Source of the DNA: Aerococcus loyolae
GTDB lineage: Bacteria > Bacillota > Bacilli > Lactobacillales > Aerococcaceae
DNA: 64,000 nt
NCBI RefSeq assembly: GCF_002871915.2
Contig: NZ_CP126958.1
Location: forward strand, 992,001-1,056,000
Reading direction: 5' to 3'
Each line of letters starts with the position of its first letter. The stretch's first letter is position 1. Shown one piece after another: positions 8,405-16,553 of this stretch. The notes beneath the pieces are model-generated. The model saw only the letters and a list, made by a program, of their open reading frames with translations, did no database searches and had not been told where the DNA came from. The translations under genes were made by a program, and so were the position numbers.

Positions 8405-8758
8405 CTATTCTTCATTTCCTTCTTGACGGTGAATAAGGAAACGAAGACGGATGAGATTAATAATATATACAACACTAGCCAAAATAAAATATTTTAAGTC
8501 ATTGCTAATTCTGATTTGAAGTTCATCGATACTAATATTTCCCGAGTAAGTTAGCAATAGAAAGACATTTAAAAACAGAGAAATTCCGGAAAATATTGTC
8601 ACAGCAATGCCGATATTCTTGAAGATTTGTTGTCTGAAGTGCTTAAACATTTCATCTTTATGGTTCTTTCCTGCTAATTTCATCACATATATGATATAAA
8701 CCGTAAAAATGACTAAAAGAACCAAATTAATAATTATCGTTAATACAATATTTTTCAT
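8405..8758 (-). CDS. Small membrane protein, first gene of the XRE-ABC operon
   Basis: A 117-residue protein with three predicted membrane helices (about residues 4-27, 48-70 and 90-107) and basic cytoplasmic loops. I cannot assign a family with confidence. Similar three-helix proteins (DUF2178-like) often precede small XRE regulators in Firmicutes. It starts from a clear AGGAGG site and is the first gene after the palindromic promoter, with the regulator beginning 2 bases after its stop. It may sense the envelope signal or modulate the regulator, but that is conjecture. Confidence 0.75.
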   Translation of the reverse strand: MKNIVLTIIINLVLLVIFTVYIIYVMKLAGKNHKDEMFKHFRQQIFKNIGIAVTIFSGISLFLNVFLLLTYSGNISIDELQIRISNDLKYFILASVVYIINLIRLRFLIHRQEGNEE

Positions 8759-8775
8759 TTTTTACCTCCTAATTT

Positions 8776-8840
8776 AATGTCAAGAGCCCTTGACATTATC
8801 CTAACGAATAATTTTAAAAATGTCAAATACTCTTGACATT
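8776..8840 (-). promoter_or_regulatory. Promoter with two TTGACATT palindromic operators
   Basis: On the minus strand the -35 TTGACA (8826-8821) and -10 TAGGAT (8803-8798) are 17 bases apart. Two inverted repeats flank the core: AATGTCAA-6-TTGACATT at 8819-8840 overlaps the -35, and AATGTCAAG-4-CTTGACATT at 8776-8797 lies immediately past the -10. Their centres are 43 bases apart, about four helical turns. The layout fits repression by the small XRE protein of the same operon. Confidence 0.8.
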
Positions 8841-8900
8841 AACTTTAGAGATTATTTGATAAAACTTATAATAAATAGTCGATAAGCAAAAACAGACAAG

Positions 8901-8937
8901 AAAAAAGACTTCACCCCGTTGAAATGAAGTCTTTTTT
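8901..8937. terminator. Bidirectional terminator at end of the opuC operon
   Basis: Thirteen-base inverted repeat AAAAAAGACTTCA (8901-8913) and TGAAGTCTTTTTT (8925-8937). It gives T runs on both strands and lies 20 bases past the stop of the alpha/beta hydrolase gene. Confidence 0.85.
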
Positions 8938-8956
8938 CGTATTCTATTCGATCTTA

Positions 8957-9703
8957 CTATATATTATTTTGGATAAAATCGACCGATTTTTCAATAATAT
9001 CATAAGGAACCCAGTGGTCTTCTTCCTCATAAATCTGATAAGCGATATTAACTTTCTCATTATTCGCTTGTATTTTTGGGATAAGCTGGCGATTAATATC
9101 TGTATTTATCCAGTTATCCTTGCCCCCATTGTAAACAAAGAAAGGCAGACCCTCTAGCTGATCGAGATGGTCGGCTAGGTTCCAGCTACGGATAAAGGCT
9201 AAGTCTTCATTTACACCGTGACTGTCTTGATCTTGGCTATATAGCTGACCTAATTGCTCAACTGCATCAATGGCAGCAATGTATTGGACTGCCCCATCTA
9301 ATTTTTGACCATACTTAGCAATGATTAAACCTGTTGTCAATCCTCCCATTGAAGTCCCAAAAATAGCCAGGTGGTTCACACTATAAGCCTCTCTTATTGC
9401 CTGAACTAAGCGTGGAAATTCATCTACATTATGCTTTAAAACAGATGCCAGGTCATTTGCCATTTGGTATTGGTAATTATTGGGTCGTCGTTGTCCATGG
9501 AGGTAGGCATCAGGAATAACCACATGAAAGCCTGCCTTAGCAAAAGCGATGGCTTGGGTTAGTATCGATTCTTTGACATTAGTCCAGCCGTGATAGCCGA
9601 TAATAAAGTCCTTTAATTTATTACCCTGCCCTTCCATAAATACCTCTAAGACAGGAATATCAGAAAAGACATTATAACGGACAGTATAATTTGTAGCCGT
9701 CAT
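8957..9703 (-). CDS. Alpha/beta hydrolase, dienelactone/prolyl-oligopeptidase-like
   Basis: A 248-residue cytoplasmic serine hydrolase. It has the oxyanion-region GYHGWTN, the nucleophile elbow GTSMGG (about residue 118), an Asp in NGGKDNWINT and the closing His in EEDHWVPYD, so a full Ser-Asp-His triad. It resembles B. subtilis YitV-type esterases of unknown substrate. The start has AAAGGAG 7 bases upstream. It lies 16 bases after opuCD with no terminator between, so it is probably cotranscribed with the osmolyte transporter. Hydrolysis of a choline or carnitine ester is an attractive but unproved idea. Confidence 0.82.
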   Translation of the reverse strand: MTATNYTVRYNVFSDIPVLEVFMEGQGNKLKDFIIGYHGWTNVKESILTQAIAFAKAGFHVVIPDAYLHGQRRPNNYQYQMANDLASVLKHNVDEFPRLVQAIREAYSVNHLAIFGTSMGGLTTGLIIAKYGQKLDGAVQYIAAIDAVEQLGQLYSQDQDSHGVNEDLAFIRSWNLADHLDQLEGLPFFVYNGGKDNWINTDINRQLIPKIQANNEKVNIAYQIYEEEDHWVPYDIIEKSVDFIQNNI

Positions 9704-9719
9704 GCAATTCTCCTTTCAC

Positions 9720-10391
9720 TTATTTATTCTTACTTGCATTAGGACTGAGCCGTCTTTCAAGCAATTCCATCAGATAATCAGCCACGATAGACATTAAGGC
9801 AATCGGGATTACTCCAGCTAAGATAATACTGGTTCCTTCTGAAGCATTAACACCTCGGGTTAAAATGGAACCTAAGCCCCCTGCCCCTACAAAGGTACCA
9901 ATGGTAGCAATCCCAATGGCAGTAATGAAGGCATTGCGAATGCCCCCTAAAATGACTGGAAAGGCTAAGGGAAATTCAACTTTCAGAACCACTTGCATCT
10001 TTGTCATCCCCATGCCCTTACCAACATCAATGATGCCGGCATCGATATTTCTAACTCCTGTATAGGTATTGCGCAAAATAGGCAATAAGGAATAGAGGAA
10101 GACGGTTAAAACCACCAGATTCGACCCTAGTCCTAAGTAAAGCATCAATACAGACAATAGAGCCAGGGCAGGAACGGTTTGAATAATATTAGCGATACTA
10201 ATCACGACATTGGCCAGTTTTTCCCGTCTAGCAATATAAAAACCTAGTGGGATAGCTAATAAGCAGGCAAATATAGTGCCGTATAAGGCCATTAGCATCT
10301 GTTGAAAGAATTGGCTTATGACATAAGAACTGTTTTCTGAATAATAATAGAGTAATTGTTGCCATACGCTTAAATCCGTAATATCAGCCAT
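9720..10391 (-). CDS. opuCD: Glycine betaine/carnitine/choline ABC permease
   Basis: A 223-residue membrane protein with about five or six helices and the binding-protein-dependent transport (MetI-like) fold. The EAA-type loop is KGMGMTKMQVVLKVEFPLAFPV, where the ATPase docks, and the family hallmark TVPALALLSVLM is present. It pairs with the second permease of the operon (opuCB). It begins 3 bases after the binding-protein gene. OpuC imports compatible solutes during osmotic stress. In some Firmicutes the ligand range includes choline, ergothioneine or carnitine, and the sequence alone does not settle this. Confidence 0.9.
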   Translation of the reverse strand: MADITDLSVWQQLLYYYSENSSYVISQFFQQMLMALYGTIFACLLAIPLGFYIARREKLANVVISIANIIQTVPALALLSVLMLYLGLGSNLVVLTVFLYSLLPILRNTYTGVRNIDAGIIDVGKGMGMTKMQVVLKVEFPLAFPVILGGIRNAFITAIGIATIGTFVGAGGLGSILTRGVNASEGTSIILAGVIPIALMSIVADYLMELLERRLSPNASKNK

Positions 10392-10394
10392 ATC

Positions 10395-11351
10395 CTATTC
10401 AACCTCCTTTTTTCTGACTGGTTCTAAGTAAGGTTCTTTGTCTTCAAAATAATTATTACGTAGTAACCATTCCTTAGCGACTGTACTTGGTTCTAATAAG
10501 TAATTATCAGCGGTAAAGTTTAGTCGTTGCATCTCTTCATTACTTATCGTTCCAGCGAGTTTGGCCATGACCTTATCAAGATCTGGATATCTTGCACGAA
10601 TCTCATTAGTAGCGACAGGACTAGCGTCATATGGAGGAAATAGGTGTCTGTCATCTTCTAAGACTTTAAGATCTTCAGAGATGATTCTTCCATCGGTTGA
10701 ATAGCCTAAGGCAACATCAATTTCTCCATTAGCTATGGCTGTGTAAACCAAACCGATGGCCATGGGGTAAAGATTATCAAAGTCAAAACCGTAAGTTTGG
10801 ATAAAGCCATCATAGCCATCCCCTTCGCGTTCGAGCCAGGAGTTATCAACTCCTACCTTAAAGCTATCCGCATATTGCTCTAAATCGCTGACCTTTTCAA
10901 GTCCCAATTCTTCCGCATCCTCTCGCCTTACCATAAAGGCATAGGTGTTGGCGAAACCATAAGTAGGATACCAGGTTTGGGCAAATTCCTCTTCAAAGCC
11001 TTTAACAACTTTCTCAAGGGCCAGTTGGGGATCGGTGATCGGTTCCTGACCTAATTCACCTGTCAAGCTGGTTCCTGTATAACGGACTGAGGCCACGTTC
11101 GCATCTCCGGTTTCAAGGGCGGCGTGGTTCATCGATGAGGAACCGAGGTTAGTAATCCGATTGGCATCTATAGGGATATAGTGTTCTACCATACCTTCTA
11201 CGATGAAGCCCATAATTTCAGCTTCTGTACTTCCTAAACTGGCAATAGTTATGGTATCGGCATCAGCAGCATTAGATAGACCAGGTAAGGAACAACTAGA
11301 CAATAAGACGACACTAAAGAGAGCGAGTATACTTTTAATGATACGTTTCAT
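10395..11351 (-). CDS. opuCC: Osmolyte-binding lipoprotein of the OpuC transporter
   Basis: A 318-residue substrate-binding lipoprotein. The N-terminus MKRIIKSILALFSVVLLSSC is a lipoprotein signal peptide with a lipobox (LLSSC), so the mature protein is tethered to the outer membrane face. The rest fits the OpuAC/ProX-like quaternary-ammonium-binding family (TITIASLGSTEAEIMGFIVE, NADVAL-like GEIDVALGYSTDGRI). The ATG at 11351 is chosen because GAGGAGG lies upstream and the signal peptide begins there; in-frame starts further up would add 15 non-signal residues. It begins 2 bases after the opuCB stop. Confidence 0.92.
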   Translation of the reverse strand: MKRIIKSILALFSVVLLSSCSLPGLSNAADADTITIASLGSTEAEIMGFIVEGMVEHYIPIDANRITNLGSSSMNHAALETGDANVASVRYTGTSLTGELGQEPITDPQLALEKVVKGFEEEFAQTWYPTYGFANTYAFMVRREDAEELGLEKVSDLEQYADSFKVGVDNSWLEREGDGYDGFIQTYGFDFDNLYPMAIGLVYTAIANGEIDVALGYSTDGRIISEDLKVLEDDRHLFPPYDASPVATNEIRARYPDLDKVMAKLAGTISNEEMQRLNFTADNYLLEPSTVAKEWLLRNNYFEDKEPYLEPVRKKEVE

Positions 11352-11353
11352 GC

Positions 11354-11995
11354 TTAAGCCGCCTCCTCTTTTGATGACATTTGTGGTGAGGACCATTGTT
11401 CAATCTTGCCCATGATGTAATCAACCACTAAGGCGAGTATGGTTACTGGGATGGTTCCTCCAAAGATTAGATCTGCTCTAAAGAGGTTGAGACCATTAAA
11501 GATCATTTCTCCTAAGCCGCCTCCGCCGATATAGGCAGCTAAAGTGGTCCATGCAATCACATAGACCGCTGATAAACGCACCCCAGCCATAATCACGGGC
11601 GTCGCTAAGGGAAGTTGCACCTTCCAAATTAATTGCCAAGGGGTCAAACCCATTCCCTTACCTGCATCTAAGAGATCAGCACTTACCGAAGTCATTCCTA
11701 AATAAGTATTTCTAAGAATGGGCAGTAAGGAATAGAGAAATAAGGCAATAATCGATGGTGTCCTTCCCACACCAAAGAAAGGAATCATTAAGGCTAAAAG
11801 TGCCATAGTGGGAATAGTTTGTAAGATACTGACTAAACTAATAATACCACCAGCATATTTTTGATGTTGAGATAGAAAGATTCCCAAAGGAATAGCAACG
11901 ATGATTCCTAATCCTAAGGAAATGAGGGAAATACTAATGTGCTGGCCTAAAAGTCTTAAAATTTCATCGCCTTCTTGTTGTAAAAACTCTATCAT
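11354..11995 (-). CDS. opuCB: Glycine betaine/carnitine/choline ABC permease
   Basis: A 213-residue integral membrane permease paralogous to opuCD. The shared segments are TIPTMALLALMI, FLYSLLPILRNTYLG and the coupling loop GKGMGLTPWQLIWKVQLPLATPV. It begins 2 bases after the ATPase gene and ends 2 bases before the lipoprotein gene. The order ATPase-permease-binding protein-permease is that of the opuB/opuC operons of Bacillus and Listeria. The two permeases would form a heterodimer. Confidence 0.92.
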   Translation of the reverse strand: MIEFLQQEGDEILRLLGQHISISLISLGLGIIVAIPLGIFLSQHQKYAGGIISLVSILQTIPTMALLALMIPFFGVGRTPSIIALFLYSLLPILRNTYLGMTSVSADLLDAGKGMGLTPWQLIWKVQLPLATPVIMAGVRLSAVYVIAWTTLAAYIGGGGLGEMIFNGLNLFRADLIFGGTIPVTILALVVDYIMGKIEQWSSPQMSSKEEAA

Positions 11996-11997
11996 AC

Positions 11998-13173
11998 TTA
12001 TTCAGTCCCCTCTTCTTGACTGGTGACTGCTTCTTCTGAATTATCTTCTTCACTATCATCGCCCCAGACACTATCGTAAACGAAGTTAACTAAGGCACTG
12101 CGGGTGACAATGCCGGTTAATTGCCGGTCACTATTGACGACTGGAATATTAGGCAAAGCCCCTTTTAGGATCCGTTGCATGGTATCTTGGACCAAGTCAT
12201 CCTCTTGGACTGGATAGGTCCTTTGGTCCATTACCGCACTGACAGAAGCATCACGGGATTGTTCATGAGTAATGGTTTCCAGGCTAATTCTTCCCATTAG
12301 ATGACGATAATCATCAATCACAAATAGAGAATCAACACGGTTATTGCGCATAACTCGAATAGCATCGCTAATCGATTTGCCCAAACTAATCGTTAAGGGA
12401 TTGGTGTTCATAATTTCCTTAACAGTGATGATATTGGCCCGAGCCTGCATGAGGCGGTCTTCTCCTAAGAAATCGCGGACATAGTCGTCTGCAGGATTTT
12501 GAATAATATTATCTGGAGTATCGTATTGAACCAGATCGCCATCCCGCCAAATAGCAATTCGGTCAGCCAATGCGAGTGCCTCATCCATATCATGAGTCAC
12601 AAAAACGAAGGTTGACCCATATTCTCTTTGTAGATCTTTGACGAGTTCTTGTAAGGAATCCCTGGTGATGGGGTCCAAAGCTCCAAAGGGTTCATCCATT
12701 AAAACAATTTCTGGATTAGCGGCTAAAGCACGGATAACCCCAACCCGCTGTTGCTGACCTCCTGATAGTTCTGAAGGATAGCGGTCAAGGTAATCTTCCG
12801 GTAATTCCACCCGCTTTAATAAGCGATGGGCAATTCTTTTGCATTCTTCTTCGTCAACTTTGAGCAAGCGTGGTACGGTAACAATGTTATCGTAAATGGT
12901 CATGTGGGGCATGAGTCCAATTTGTTGGATGACATAACCAATTTTACGCCTTAAATCAACGGGATTAAGGTCGGTGGTCTTTTGTCCATTAATTAATATG
13001 GCCCCAGAACTGGGGTCATGCATCCGATTAATCATACGGAGTGCGGTAGTTTTCCCACTACCCGATCGTCCGATAAAACAAACAAACTCACCATCATTAA
13101 TCGTTAGGGACGATTTCTTTAAGGCCTGGACATTGCCAGGATAAATTTTCTCAACCTGATCAAATTCAATCAT
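11998..13173 (-). CDS. opuCA: Osmolyte ABC transporter ATPase with C-terminal CBS pair
   Basis: A 391-residue ATPase of the OpuCA type. Walker A GRSGSGKTT is at 35-43, the signature LSGGQQQR near 136-143, Walker B EIVLMDEP near 155-162, and the switch His in VTHDMDEA. Residues from about 253 to 370 form two CBS domains (VKEIMNTNPLTISL and VSAVMDQRTYPVQ begin the two halves), which in OpuA/OpuC proteins sense ionic strength or c-di-AMP. The acidic tail (DDSEEDNSEE) is also typical. GAAGGAG precedes the ATG. First gene of the operon. Confidence 0.95.
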   Translation of the reverse strand: MIEFDQVEKIYPGNVQALKKSSLTINDGEFVCFIGRSGSGKTTALRMINRMHDPSSGAILINGQKTTDLNPVDLRRKIGYVIQQIGLMPHMTIYDNIVTVPRLLKVDEEECKRIAHRLLKRVELPEDYLDRYPSELSGGQQQRVGVIRALAANPEIVLMDEPFGALDPITRDSLQELVKDLQREYGSTFVFVTHDMDEALALADRIAIWRDGDLVQYDTPDNIIQNPADDYVRDFLGEDRLMQARANIITVKEIMNTNPLTISLGKSISDAIRVMRNNRVDSLFVIDDYRHLMGRISLETITHEQSRDASVSAVMDQRTYPVQEDDLVQDTMQRILKGALPNIPVVNSDRQLTGIVTRSALVNFVYDSVWGDDSEEDNSEEAVTSQEEGTE

Positions 13174-13285
13174 AGAATCTCCTTCTTTTTGAATTATTAT
13201 TCCTGTGAATATTTTTCATAGTTTTAATATATCAATAAAATAAAAAGAATACAATTCTATCGGATAATTACCCATATAATCCAAA

Positions 13286-13358
13286 AAGCTGAAATTGACT
13301 AAAAAGTTCTTCTGTGGTAAGTCATTTACCCCTTCAACTTTTCAATCAACTTCAGCTT
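13286..13358 (-). terminator. Long hairpin terminator after the MetE-like gene
   Basis: Arms 13286-13308 and 13336-13358 pair over 23 bases. The three non-Watson-Crick positions are all G-U on the minus strand but A-C mismatches on the plus strand, so the structure belongs to the minus-strand transcript. T runs follow at 13287-13283. Confidence 0.75.
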
Positions 13359-13411
13359 ATTAGGCATCATTGTAATTGCTAAGGCTTAGTAATTTTTTTG
13401 TAAGCAGCTCC

Positions 13412-14548
13412 TTAGGCCTCTTCGCCCCATACTTCTTGAGCCACTTGGATTAATAATTTTATTTTCTTCCATTGGTCTTCTTCACTGATCTTATTGCCAA
13501 TTTCATTGGAAGAAAATCCGCATTGAGGGCTAATACTTAAACGATCTAAGGGAACATAATGACTGGCTTCTTTAATCCGAGCAATTAAGTCGTCTTTGCT
13601 TTCTAACTCAGCTGTCTTTGTTGTCACCAAACCTAAAACTACATGCTTGTCATCAGATACACTCTTAAGAGGCTCAAAAGTCCCCGCCCGGTCAGAGTCA
13701 TACTCTAGGAAGTAGGCATGGACATTTTCTTGGTCAAACAAGGGACTTTGTACGGTATCATAACCCCCTGAAGCAAACCAGGTAGAACGGAAATTCCCCC
13801 GACAGACATGGGTATTGATTCGTAAATCGGAAGGTTTATTTGCGATTACCGCATTATTGACGCGGACATAAAGGGCTTTTAGTTCTTCGATTTTTTCTGG
13901 GCTGTATTCACTTCCATCATAATCCTTGCCCCCAGCTAAGCGTCCCCAAGTACAATCATCAAATTGAACCGTCCGACAGCCTGCTTGATAGAGATCATCA
14001 ATGACTTGGCTATAGGCATGGGCAATATCTGCTAATAAATCGTCTAATTGGCTATAGATAGCCTGGGTATATTCCTTATTAAAGTCACGTAAAACTTCTT
14101 GCAAAAATTGAGCTGGTGCGGGAATAGTTTGTTTTACATCCACATGGTCAGAAGCATGAGATTGGGTAAATTTGAAATGCTCAACAAAGGGATGGTTATC
14201 ACCAGTAATTTTGTCGACAATACGACTGGTTACAGCAAAAACTTGCTCTCCTGAGAATTGAGTACCGGCTTCTACTTTAACACGATCAACGCCATTGAGT
14301 CCCCAGAAGAAGTCAAAATGCCAACTTTTGCGGCGGAATTCACCATCCGTGATGGTCTTTAAACCAGCGGCTTCTTCCTTTTTGATCAGGTCAATAATCG
14401 CTTGGTCTTCTAAAGTTTTAAGTTCTGAATATTCAATTTCTCCGTTTTCAAATTTCGCTCTGGCTTCAATCAGCTCTTGGGGACGCAGAAAAGATCCCAC
14501 ATGGTCATAACGAAATGGTGATTGTTTTAATTGAGTAAATTCTGTCAT
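13412..14548 (-). CDS. MetE-like cobalamin-independent methyltransferase (YxjG/YxjH type)
   Basis: A 378-residue protein homologous to the C-terminal catalytic half of MetE; B. subtilis YxjG and YxjH have the same size. It probably makes methionine by methylating homocysteine, possibly with a donor other than the usual folate. Zinc-site motifs are visible: INTHVCRGNF (His and Cys) and the late SPQCGFSS (Cys), plus the QFDDCTWGRL substrate loop. The start at 14548 has AAGGAG 8 bases upstream; an in-frame GTG three codons earlier lacks its own site. A methionine T-box leader lies directly upstream, which supports the role. The gene is monocistronic. Confidence 0.9.
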   Translation of the reverse strand: MTEFTQLKQSPFRYDHVGSFLRPQELIEARAKFENGEIEYSELKTLEDQAIIDLIKKEEAAGLKTITDGEFRRKSWHFDFFWGLNGVDRVKVEAGTQFSGEQVFAVTSRIVDKITGDNHPFVEHFKFTQSHASDHVDVKQTIPAPAQFLQEVLRDFNKEYTQAIYSQLDDLLADIAHAYSQVIDDLYQAGCRTVQFDDCTWGRLAGGKDYDGSEYSPEKIEELKALYVRVNNAVIANKPSDLRINTHVCRGNFRSTWFASGGYDTVQSPLFDQENVHAYFLEYDSDRAGTFEPLKSVSDDKHVVLGLVTTKTAELESKDDLIARIKEASHYVPLDRLSISPQCGFSSNEIGNKISEEDQWKKIKLLIQVAQEVWGEEA

Positions 14549-14579
14549 AATTAGCACTCCTTATATTTTTAATTGATGT

Positions 14580-14853
14580 CATAAAAAAATCCCATCCCTG
14601 GAACAGTAACGTTTCCAAGGGACGGGATAACCGTGGTACCACCCTGATTACTCCTTTATTACTAGAGGAGTCACTTATACAATCTTTATCAATTGCTGCA
14701 AAGTAACGGTTGCTACCGTTTAGAAAGCCAACACCTTCTAAAACCTCCGAGTTCATCTTCACTTATTCAATCGTTATTAGCTCTCATCACTACTAATTTT
14801 CTGTAAACTTTTGAAATAAGTTACTCTTCTCATCACAGTTAATTTATTTACTT
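14580..14853 (-). promoter_or_regulatory. T-box riboswitch, methionine type
   Basis: The minus strand carries the T-box core AGGGTGGTACCACGG (complement of 14630-14644). It is followed by a terminator hairpin whose arms are CCCGTCCCTTGGAA and TTCCAGGGATGGG, then seven T (14589-14583). Upstream, GAGT and ACTC close stem I around a longer helix (CTTATTTCA with TGAATAAG). The exposed right strand holds ATG followed by A (14756-14754), a Met specifier. Uncharged tRNA-Met should allow read-through into the MetE-like gene. Confidence 0.9.
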
Positions 14854-14860
14854 GTTTTAT

Positions 14861-14889
14861 AGCATAGCAAGTCTTTGTTCTAAAGGCAA
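14861..14889 (-). promoter_or_regulatory. Promoter of the methionine T-box transcript
   Basis: -35 TTGCCT (14889-14884) and -10 TATGCT (14866-14861) on the minus strand are separated by 17 bases. They lie just upstream of the first T-box stem. Bases 14890-15084 show nothing else that I recognise. Confidence 0.6.
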
Positions 14890-15084
14890 ACGGCCTTGTC
14901 ACTCCTTTAGGATAAGCAATTGCTTAACAGATCATCCTTGATTGGCTAAAAGCTTGATTATTCAGCACTTCATAGCTTAAAAAATCATTTATTGATCGTC
15001 TTTCTCTATCTTAACAGATAAGTATTTGATATCTTAATACTACAGCTAGCCTTAAAATATATCCTCTTTAAAATATAAATTAGC

Positions 15085-15771
15085 TTATGATTGCTTATTC
15101 TTATCTAAAAAGTAAGCAACCACGAATGAAATTACCATCGCAGAAATTAAGATATAAGATTGGTATTGACTATAGGCTGCAGGACCTAAAAATAAGAATA
15201 AAGTGGCCGTAAAAATTAAAGGGGCAATGGCAATCTTCTTATTATTCAGTAACTGAGGGACGGTTATAGCACCAAAAAGAGCTGGCGTAATATGGTCAAA
15301 ACCCGGTTTTAGGACAGGATGGTTTAAGATAGGCACTAGCCAGGATCCAATTAAAAACACCCCTGCGGCTAAAACTACGATAGTCACCAGTGAGGAGATC
15401 CCCACACAAATGATGGCAATCACATCCCCCTTCTCGCTCCCTGGACTGACCCCGGCAATTTTTTGCCCGGCTACCGTAACTGGCATCTTCATGTTAGTAA
15501 TGTTTCCGGTAATTGAACTCAAATACATAGCTCCAGAACCAAAAATGGGATAAAAGGACAAGTTCTCTACCACAGCCATGGGTAGAAAAATAGCGATTAA
15601 ACTACTCCCGGCTGCTAAAGCCTTAGTAAAGGATAAACCGACTCCATACCAATAAGCTGTTCCTATCGGTACCATAAACATGGCCATTAAGGCGATTATA
15701 CTAGTGATTTTACCAAGTCGATTGATTTCTTGAGAAAATTCTTTTGAAGTGCGTGTTTTTTTATCATTCAT
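15085..15771 (-). CDS. Membrane protein, partner of the DUF5058-like protein
   Basis: A 228-residue integral membrane protein with about six helices. I cannot name the family securely. It begins 12 bases after the preceding membrane-protein gene from a GGAGT site, and is last in the run M20 peptidase-membrane protein-membrane protein. Helix-breaking glycine-rich segments such as PIFGSGAMYLSSITGN and ALFGAITVPQLL resemble transporter cores. The two membrane proteins look like the halves of one transporter. Confidence 0.72.
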   Translation of the reverse strand: MNDKKTRTSKEFSQEINRLGKITSIIALMAMFMVPIGTAYWYGVGLSFTKALAAGSSLIAIFLPMAVVENLSFYPIFGSGAMYLSSITGNITNMKMPVTVAGQKIAGVSPGSEKGDVIAIICVGISSLVTIVVLAAGVFLIGSWLVPILNHPVLKPGFDHITPALFGAITVPQLLNNKKIAIAPLIFTATLFLFLGPAAYSQYQSYILISAMVISFVVAYFLDKNKQS

Positions 15772-15783
15772 AGGCTAAACTCC

Positions 15784-16518
15784 TTAAAATATTTGTGCTT
15801 GTAGGATGACAGCTCCCATCCCTACTATTAAAGCAACGGGTAGGGAATAATCTTTTAGGCTAGTCCAGCCAAAGCGCTTTGCTAAGAAATCGATGATTAA
15901 AGTCGTCAGTCCGGCGGCCAAAAAAGCCACAAGGGATGAGATATTTTCCGTATTAAATACATAAGGTGTCGATAAAGTAATCAACATTGCCGTAAATAAA
16001 GCGCCCGATACTAAAGCGACTATATTCGTATTATGGCTTTCTTCCTTAGCTTTTTGGGAGACTTGGTCTAGCTTACCCATAAAGAGGATGTTAAATAGTA
16101 TCCCCCATATGATCCCAATAGTCATCACAAACATGATAATGATGAAGACTTCTGCTGTTAAGTTAGGGTCTGAAATGTCGGTAAGTCCTTGACTTTGGGC
16201 AGCAATATTAGCCGCCATCCCCTCATAGCCGGCTGAACCAACAATCGATAGACGAAGCCAAGGAAAGTATTTTCCTAAAGGCACAGATAAGGCTAGCATC
16301 ATCACGATAATAGGCAGGGAAGGAACTACAGATAGCATGGCACTATTGGTCATCGCTCTTTTTAAAGTTTTCTTGGTCATTCCTAATTCCAGACCTCGAT
16401 TATAGGCTTTCTTGATAAACAAGATTGCTTGAACGCTAACAATTAAAATGACTATGGCGCACAGGATGAAAACGATCGGGCTGTTAGCAATTTCTAAGTA
16501 GTGAACTTCTTCATTCAT
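15784..16518 (-). CDS. DUF5058-like membrane protein
   Basis: A 244-residue protein with about six or seven membrane helices, resembling the DUF5058 family by its N-terminal IVFILCAIVILIVSVQAILF, the GLELGMTKKTLKRAMTNSA loop and the SVVPSLPIIVMMLALSVPLG segment. It lies between the M20 peptidase gene (35 bases upstream) and a second membrane gene (12 bases downstream). The constant pairing suggests uptake or export of a peptide or N-acyl amino acid that the peptidase hydrolyses. The function of the family is not established. Confidence 0.75.
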   Translation of the reverse strand: MNEEVHYLEIANSPIVFILCAIVILIVSVQAILFIKKAYNRGLELGMTKKTLKRAMTNSAMLSVVPSLPIIVMMLALSVPLGKYFPWLRLSIVGSAGYEGMAANIAAQSQGLTDISDPNLTAEVFIIIMFVMTIGIIWGILFNILFMGKLDQVSQKAKEESHNTNIVALVSGALFTAMLITLSTPYVFNTENISSLVAFLAAGLTTLIIDFLAKRFGWTSLKDYSLPVALIVGMGAVILQAQIF

Positions 16519-16553
16519 AGGCAGTCCTCTTTCATTTCGCTAGGATAGGTATT

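Noticed and set aside
11203..11415. Plus-strand frame opposite the opuCB/opuCC junction
   Set aside because: It is a shadow of two well-identified genes and has no ribosome-binding site.
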